Below, in pieces: positions 46,005 through 51,491 of a stretch of 51,491 nucleotides of DNA. Origin of the DNA: Thiotrichaceae bacterium (GTDB lineage Bacteria > Pseudomonadota > Gammaproteobacteria > Thiotrichales > Thiotrichaceae); assembly GCA_026989335.1 (NCBI GenBank), contig JALSJN010000063.1, positions 1 through 51,491 on the forward strand, written 5' to 3'. Each line of letters starts with the position of its first letter. Position 1 is the first letter of the stretch. The notes beneath the pieces were generated by a model. That model was not told the DNA's origin. It saw nothing but the letters and a program-made list of their open reading frames with translations, and did not search any database. The position numbers and the translations under genes are program-made.

Positions 46005-46502
46005 GAAGGTAGCTTTTGTAGCACCCTAGGCGCAAAAAAGTTCATCAGAGATTCCGCAGGAAGAACGGAGTCTGGTCGAACAAAGGGTGAATTAGTGCGA
46101 AGTAGGAGTATAAGAGGCAGTTGTACAAAACATTCCCATAATCCCCCTTCACACGCCAAAGCATTAATATTCTGAAAATCAGTTTCAATAATCGCTTGTT
46201 GTTCAACGGGTAATTCAAGAAAAGCATTAAATATTTGTTCAGTGTCTTTTTCTTTCAGTTTTTTAAAATCAACAGCCAGTTTAATATTTTTAGCGTTAAA
46301 ATAATGAGCTAAATCCGCATTAGGCGTGTGCCTGAAGAATTGTTTATGTGAGTATTGAGCTGTCATAAGTTATACCCCTGTCATTCCTAGATATTCAATT
46401 AGTTAAGTAGTGATATAAAAAACACTATTAGTACTCATAGCATCACTTTACACTTCCAGTTTATGATAGAGTTTCTAACCATTGATTTAGTCGAAAAATA
46501 AA

Positions 46503-48075
46503 ATGTCTCAAATGGAAATTGTGCAACTACAGCTAGAAGACTTAGCCTACCAACAAGAGGCTATTGATACCGCTGTCAAAATTTTTGAAGGTCAATGTTT
46601 TAATGCCTCAAATCAGCCGAGTTTAACGGGTGTAAATGCTAATATTTGCAACTTAAATAATGAGCAAATCCAAAAAAACAAAACTGAAATTCTAAAACAA
46701 AATAGCTTAGATGAAGAGCAAGCCCAGCTTGATGATGAACGTCAAGCCTGTATAGAAATGGAAACAGGCACAGGTAAAACACTCGTTTATATACGCACCA
46801 TATATGAACTATATAAAGCCTATGGCTACACTAAATTTATTATAGTCGTGCCGTCAATTGCCATAAAAGAAGGCATTAAAAACACACTTGATTCCTTTAG
46901 AGAGCCATTAAAAACACGCTATAAAAATACCATCCATAGTTTTGAATACAACAGTAAAGACTTAACCCCGCTCAAGCACTTTATCCAAGATAACAATCCG
47001 CAAATAATGCTAACAACGATTCAAGCGTTTAAATCGGATGACACCATACTCAATGATAAAAACCGTGATAACAGCATAGATGGTTTAAGTTACCTAGAAG
47101 CTTTAGGCAATACTCGCCCCGTTATTATTATGGATGAGCCACAAGAGGGCATGGATACAGAGCTTGCACAACAACGCCTTGCTACGCTAAACCCATTATA
47201 CGTTTTTCGCTATTCCGCCACACATAAGCGTGTTATCAATCGTCTATACAGACTAACACCAGCAGATGCCTACAACGCAGGCATGGTAAAACGTATAGAA
47301 GTATTAACCGTGGCAGAAAAAAACGATGAAGCCACCCTAAAAATAGAACTGAGCGAAATACAAACAAAAGCTGGGCAAAACCCAAAAGCCAAGCTAAAAC
47401 TATGGCACAACACCGCATGATTTAATCGAAGTACTCAGTGAACAAACCTCACTGTCATACCGTGTGGTGCTAAATATTGTTAATGGCTTAAACAATTTAG
47501 ATCAACTGATAAAAAACCCGCCTAATTACTTACAACAAGCCAGCAACCTGCTCAAACGTATAGAATTAGACGAAATGTACCGCGCCACCCAATACCGCCT
47601 AACAGGTGAAACCCTAGAAACCGACTTTGCCAAACAAATAGAAACCGCGCTTGCCACCGAGCCAACCCCGCACCGTGGCATATACGATTTTTCAATCTGT
47701 GACTCAGATTCAAACCCAGAACATAACTTTGCCTACAATGCCGATGTTGACCCACAAGTACTGTGCTTTTTAAAATTACCAAACGATTATAAAATCAGCA
47801 CTCCTATTGGTAAATACAACCCCGATTTTGGTGTAATCGTTCAAAAGAAAGGTATAAAAGATAAAAGCTCAGAGGACTACTGGTTTGTCATAGAAACCAA
47901 AAGCACCAATGATTTAGAAGATGGCACATTGCGCGAAGAAGAATACGCCCGCATCAAATACGCCATAAAACACTTTGAAGCACTCGGCATCAATACCCTC
48001 AGTTATATTGCACCCGTTAAAGATTATGAAGACGGCTTTAAACAGCAAGCTCAAAAAGCGATGGAGCAAACATAA
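46503..48075 (+). pseudogene. Type III restriction endonuclease (Res), internally deleted and frameshifted
   Basis: The first frame (46503-47420) gives the helicase start: Walker A METGTGKT (86-93), VVPSIAIKEG, DEPQEGM (211-217) and RYSATH. It then shifts frame. The second part (from about 47421, own start at 47464, to 48075) carries LIEVLSEQTSLSYRVV and the nuclease domain NPDFGVIV...WFVIETKST, the PD-(D/E)XK signature. Normal Res proteins are about 900-1000 residues; several hundred in the middle are missing here. ATP-dependent cleavage is unlikely. It ends overlapping the rhuM start. Confidence 0.88.
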
Positions 48076-49118
48076 TGAATAACACAGGGGAATTTCTACT
48101 TTACCAAAATAAACAAGGTGGAATACAACTTGATGTAAAATTAGAAGATGAAACTGTCTGGCTCAATCAAGCACAAATCTCAACGTTATTCGGAAAAGCA
48201 AGAACAACGATTACAGAGCATATTGGCAACGTATTTAAAGAAGGGGAATTAGAAGAAAAAGTGGTATGTCGGAATTTCCGACATACCACTCAACACGGTG
48301 CTATAACAGGAAAAACACAACAGCCAAAGGTTAAATATTACAATCTCGATGTTATCATATCCGTAGGCTACCGCGTAAAATCCCAACAAGGCACACAGTT
48401 TCGTATTTGGGCAACCCAGCGCTTAAAAGACTATATAGTTAAAGGCTTCGTCCTAAATGATGACCGCTTTAAAACAGGGCAATCCATGCAGTATTTTGAC
48501 GAATTGCAACAACGCATTCGTGAAATACGCCTTTCTGAAAAATTCTTCTACCAAAAAATCAAAGACATCTACACCACCAGTATCGACTACAACCCAAAAG
48601 ATGAAAAAACCCAGCAGTTTTTTAAAATAGTACAAAACAAACTACTCTGGGCAATTAGCCAACAAACAGCTGCCGAGTTAGTTTATCGGCGTGTCGATGC
48701 CAGTTTGCCACTGATGGGCATGTTGTCACTTGATAAAGATAATCCTAAATCCATTACCAAACAACAAGCCAGCATAGCCAAAAACTACCTCAATGAAGAT
48801 GAGATAAAATTACTGGGCTTGCTAGTAGAACAATACCTAGCCTTTGCCGAAACCATGGCGCAACAACAAACCCCCATGACCATGCAAGACTGGAGCGAAC
48901 GCCTCGATGGTATTTTACAATTAAACGGCAGAGAGTTACTCACCCACGCGGGTAAAATAAGCCAACAACAGGAAAAAGAAAAGACAGCACAAGCGCTAGA
49001 AAAATACCGAAAGCAACAAAAAGTGTTGGAATACGAACAAAGTCTAAAAGAAATAGAAGCCGATATAAAACGCTTAGAAAGCACTAAACAAGTTAAACCA
49101 AAGAAACAAACAAAATGA
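48075..49118 (+). CDS. RhuM family protein
   Basis: The intact 347-residue RhuM-like protein has an N-terminal domain with LEDETVWLNQAQISTLFGKARTTITEHIGNVFKEGEL, then YYNLDVIISVGYRVKSQQGTQFRIWATQRLKDYIVKGF. It ends in a long Lys/Gln/Glu-rich coiled coil. RhuM proteins are common in mobile islands; a DNA-binding or toxin-related role has been proposed, but none is established. Its start overlaps the res stop (TAATG), and its stop overlaps the mod start (ATGA), so it is embedded in the operon. Confidence 0.88.
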   Translation: MNNTGEFLLYQNKQGGIQLDVKLEDETVWLNQAQISTLFGKARTTITEHIGNVFKEGELEEKVVCRNFRHTTQHGAITGKTQQPKVKYYNLDVIISVGYRVKSQQGTQFRIWATQRLKDYIVKGFVLNDDRFKTGQSMQYFDELQQRIREIRLSEKFFYQKIKDIYTTSIDYNPKDEKTQQFFKIVQNKLLWAISQQTAAELVYRRVDASLPLMGMLSLDKDNPKSITKQQASIAKNYLNEDEIKLLGLLVEQYLAFAETMAQQQTPMTMQDWSERLDGILQLNGRELLTHAGKISQQQEKEKTAQALEKYRKQQKVLEYEQSLKEIEADIKRLESTKQVKPKKQTK

Positions 49119-51036
49119 CAGAAAAACTAAACGATTTACTCCCCACCACGCCCGACGTGCAACAAGAACGCCTTAATGAATTAAAGCGACTATTCCCCGA
49201 TTTATTCGATGGTGAAGGGCAGCTCAAACTCGATGAAATAAAACAACTCACAGGTGACGAGCCACAATGCCGCGAGCGATATGACTTTAGCTGGTACGGC
49301 AAACGCCAAGCCAAACAAACTGCCTACACACCCACCACCGCCACCCTAAGCTACGACGAACAACGCAGTGTTAACCCCGAAAAAGCCGATGGCAACCTAA
49401 TTATAGAAGGCGAGAATTTAGAAAGCCTAAAAACACTGCTCTCAGCCTACCGCGAATCCATTAAATGTATCTATATTGACCCGCCCTACAACACCGGCAA
49501 AGATTTTGTCTATTCCGATAACTACACCGAAGACAAACGCGCCTACTGGGAAGAAACAGGCGGGCTAGAAAAAGGCGTAAAAATAGATACCAACCCCGAA
49601 ACCGCAGGGCGTTATCACTCCAACTGGTTGTCGATGATGTACTCACGCTTGCTATTAGCCAGACAACTGCTCAAAGATGATGGCGTGATCTTTGTTTCGA
49701 TAGATGACAATGAAGTGCATAATTTAAGACGCTTGATGGATGATGTTTTTGGGGAGGAGAATTTTGTTGCTGAGTTAGCAGTACAGCTAAACCCAAGAGG
49801 TAGAAACTTGGATAAGTTTATAGCTAAAACACATGAATTTATCCTTATATTTTGTAAGAATATAAATTCTTCTACCGCTATGTATGGTGTTGAAAAAGAA
49901 GGAAGAATGTTAGATGAATACGATAGAGAGGATCAAAGAGGGAAACATCGTCTGTTGGGGTTAAGAAATAGGAATCAAGCATTTAACCCAGTTACACGCC
50001 CAAACTTATTTTTTCCTTTATATGTGAACCCTCAGAATTGTAATATCTCCCCAGTCAAGGACTCTGATTTTACTGATGAAGTTTTTCCTGTAACTCCTGA
50101 TGAAATTAAAACATGTTGGACTTGGGGGAAGGATAAAATAGAAAAAGACAATAAGCTTTTAATCGCGGAGAAAACAGGAGATGAGTGGAGAATATATCGA
50201 AAAGACTACTTGCTTGATGAGTTTGGAAATTCAGCTACTACTCTCCCAAAGTCCCTTTGGATAGATAAAGAAATACATAATGATTATGGCAGGAAGTCTG
50301 TTAAAGCCATATTTAATGTTGCTGTTATGGACTTTCCTAAATCTCCAAACTTAATCAAAAAGTTATTAGTTGCAAGTACAATTAAAGAGGATATTATTTT
50401 AGACTTCTTTTCAGGCTCAGGCACAACCGCCCAAGCCGTCGCAGAACTAAACGCCGAAGACAACGGCAACCGAAAATTCATCCTAGTCCAACTCCCCGAG
50501 CAAACGCCCGAAAAATCAGAAGCACGCAAAGCAGGCTATAATAAAATATCCGGCATCACCATTGAGCGCGTAAAGCGCGTGATTGAAGGCTACGGCGACG
50601 ACCCTAAACCCTTAGATACGGCTTTAAAGTCTATCAACTGACAAAATCACACTTTCCGCGTACCGAGTTCAAGCCCGACCCTGAAAAAACCGAAGCCGAA
50701 AATATCGCGGTGTTAAAAGACTATATCGCTGAAAAAGAAAAACAGCTAACAGGCTTGTTTGAAGCCACCGAAATACAAGATGAAGTGTTGCTTAAAAATG
50801 GTTTTCAACTTAACTACACCCTTGAAGATGCCAGCGAGTTTAAGCACAATAAAATCAAACGTGCCGATGACGGCTTAAAACAATCACTGCTTTGCCTAGA
50901 CAGCAAACTAAACCCCGAAACGGTTAAACAACTGATCAAACACCCGCAAGCCTTCATCTGCCTAGAACGTGCCTTAAGTACGGATGATAAATGGAACCTA
51001 AGACAACATCTTAAACATGAGTTTATTGCGTTTTAA
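49115..51036 (+). pseudogene. Type III DNA methyltransferase (Mod), frameshifted near the end
   Basis: N6-adenine methyltransferase of the beta class: DPPY in IYIDPPYNTGKDFVY (122-125), a central target-recognition part, then FxGxG in LDFFSGSGTTAQAV. The frame stops at 50639-50641 after residue 508. From about 50625 the next frame carries the expected continuation (GFKVYQLTKSHFPR ... NIAVLKDYIAEKEKQL ... LLKNGFQLNYTLED ... LERALSTDDKWNLRQHL) to 51036. One missing base near 50628 explains the break. The catalytic core is complete, so partial activity is conceivable. Confidence 0.85.
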
Positions 51037-51095
51037 ATGTACAAAAGTGCCAAAAAGAGGGGGGGTGTACTTTATATTTACACCTATTTACCCGA

Positions 51096-51401
51096 GTGAA
51101 GAATCTAATCCGCAACAGTACCGCTGAATTCTTAATCTTTACCTTACAAGCAGGTGAACAGGGGATAGAAGCGCGTTATGAAGATGAAACAGTCTGGCTT
51201 TCACAAAAACTTATGGCGGAATTGTTTGATGTGACTGTACCGACTATTAATGAACATTTAAAAAACATCTATTCTCAAGGTGAACTGGAACAAAGTGCAA
51301 CTATTAGGAATTTCCGAATAGTTCAAATGGAAGGCAAGCGCGAAGTGAATCGTAATGTCGATTTTTATAATCTTGATGCGATTATCTCTATTGAGCTATA
51401 G
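51096..51401 (+). pseudogene. Truncated second RhuM gene
   Basis: Beginning at GTG 51096 it encodes 101 residues of the RhuM N-terminal region (EARYEDETVWLSQKLMAELFDVTVPTINEHLKNIYSQGEL ... VDFYNLDAIIS). It then breaks off exactly where relatives continue with VGYRV, reading IEL and a stop. It is clearly a paralogue of the gene at 48075, but with a different recognition-like segment (FDVTVPTINEH). The break probably marks the insertion of another element. Confidence 0.8.
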
Positions 51402-51422
51402 TCAAATCTGGTGTATGGCATC

Positions 51423-51491
51423 CTAAGCGGCTTCCTGTTTTTGATCTACATCTTGTTTAATTCCATTAGTAAATTTAGTTCCTGTTATCAC
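51423..51491 (-). CDS. 3' end of an unknown gene, possibly a transposase
   Basis: Twenty-two codons are open on the - strand from the window edge to a TAG at 51423-51425, encoding ITGTKFTNGIKQDVDQKQEAA after the first codon. The gene ends about 30 bp from the point where rhuM is interrupted, which is the arrangement of a transposase near its element end. The family cannot be named. Confidence 0.35.
   Translation of the reverse strand: MITGTKFTNGIKQDVDQKQEAA

Larger units (their letters stand above)
45923..46366 (-). pseudogene. Truncated hypothetical gene at the tmRNA junction
   Basis: The first 76 residues (MTAQYSHKQFFRHTPNADLAHYF, KKLKEKDTEQIFNAFLELPVEQQAII, ALACEGG) look like a genuine protein family often seen near restriction systems, although I cannot name it. 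Beyond about residue 90 the frame merely runs into the inverted tmRNA copy and the tmRNA itself, ending in a run of Gly. The 3' part was thus lost at the island boundary, and the listed end is only where the frame closes. Confidence 0.55.

Noticed and set aside
45923-46090. Gly-rich C-terminus of the - strand ORF at the tmRNA as a real protein end
   Set aside because: It is the antisense reading of the tmRNA acceptor and terminator; only the N-terminal part looks like a protein.

Overview
The window looks like a chromosomal segment of a low-GC gammaproteobacterium. Support comes from the ssrA tag ANDDNYALAA, a PilU-type pilus ATPase, a Kdo transferase, and the holA-proA-nadD-rsfS-rlmH gene order. 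An order near Thiotrichales is only a guess. No strain or species can be named from the sequence alone.

Layout. (1) 1-580: the 3' end of a probable IS200/IS605-type element (structured right end) abutting a small ORF. (2) 584-3114: waaA and pilU, convergent, sharing a TTAA at their stops. (3) About 3270-19140: a copper-resistance island, all on the + strand. It holds a cytochrome c-copA-copB operon, a split multicopper oxidase, an intact multicopper oxidase, a dead cytochrome c, an OmpR-type response regulator with its histidine kinase, a Met/His-rich secreted protein, a second cytochrome c with a frameshifted tail, a porin, two tandemly duplicated small secreted proteins, a DUF302 protein and a YHS-type copper P-ATPase. 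(4) 19230-31607: ordinary genes on the - strand: two ABC-2 exporters, a stand-alone MnmC2-like oxidase, tsaD, rng, rlmH, rsfS, nadD, proA and holA, with one GIY-YIG gene on the + strand. (5) 31853-45368: a repeat-rich peptidoglycan-binding lipoprotein, a propionyl-CoA-synthetase-like gene, a nitroreductase, a wrecked prpF, purL and two large secreted proteins. (6) 45586-45944: tmRNA, followed by a decaying island with a type III restriction-modification system (res and mod both broken), an intact rhuM between them, a truncated second rhuM, and probably the edge of another mobile element.

How the genes work together. Five promoters in the copper island carry the same direct repeat, CTAAG/T-N6-CTAAG/T. 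In every case it starts exactly 26 nt upstream of the -10 hexamer position, and the hexamer is convincing in four of the five. Three of these promoters also share an inverted repeat AACGC...GCGT(T) starting at the predicted +1. The OmpR/PmrA-like regulator at 10157 is the obvious candidate to bind the repeat. It would coordinate periplasmic copper oxidation and sequestration (CopA, CopB, multicopper oxidases, Met/His-rich proteins), cytoplasmic export (the P-type ATPase), a porin and two unknown small secreted proteins.

Mobile and decaying DNA. A palindromic non-autonomous element (TIR GAGACCTTTGCACGA) occurs three times (12136, 19140, 41393), each time placed exactly at or next to the stop codon of a gene. 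A different hairpin element with possible 6-bp target duplications sits in the porin leader. Many accessory genes carry frameshifts, stops or deletions (two multicopper oxidase halves, two cytochromes, prpF, res, mod), so the accessory regions look degraded. Assembly error cannot be excluded for the single-base lesions.
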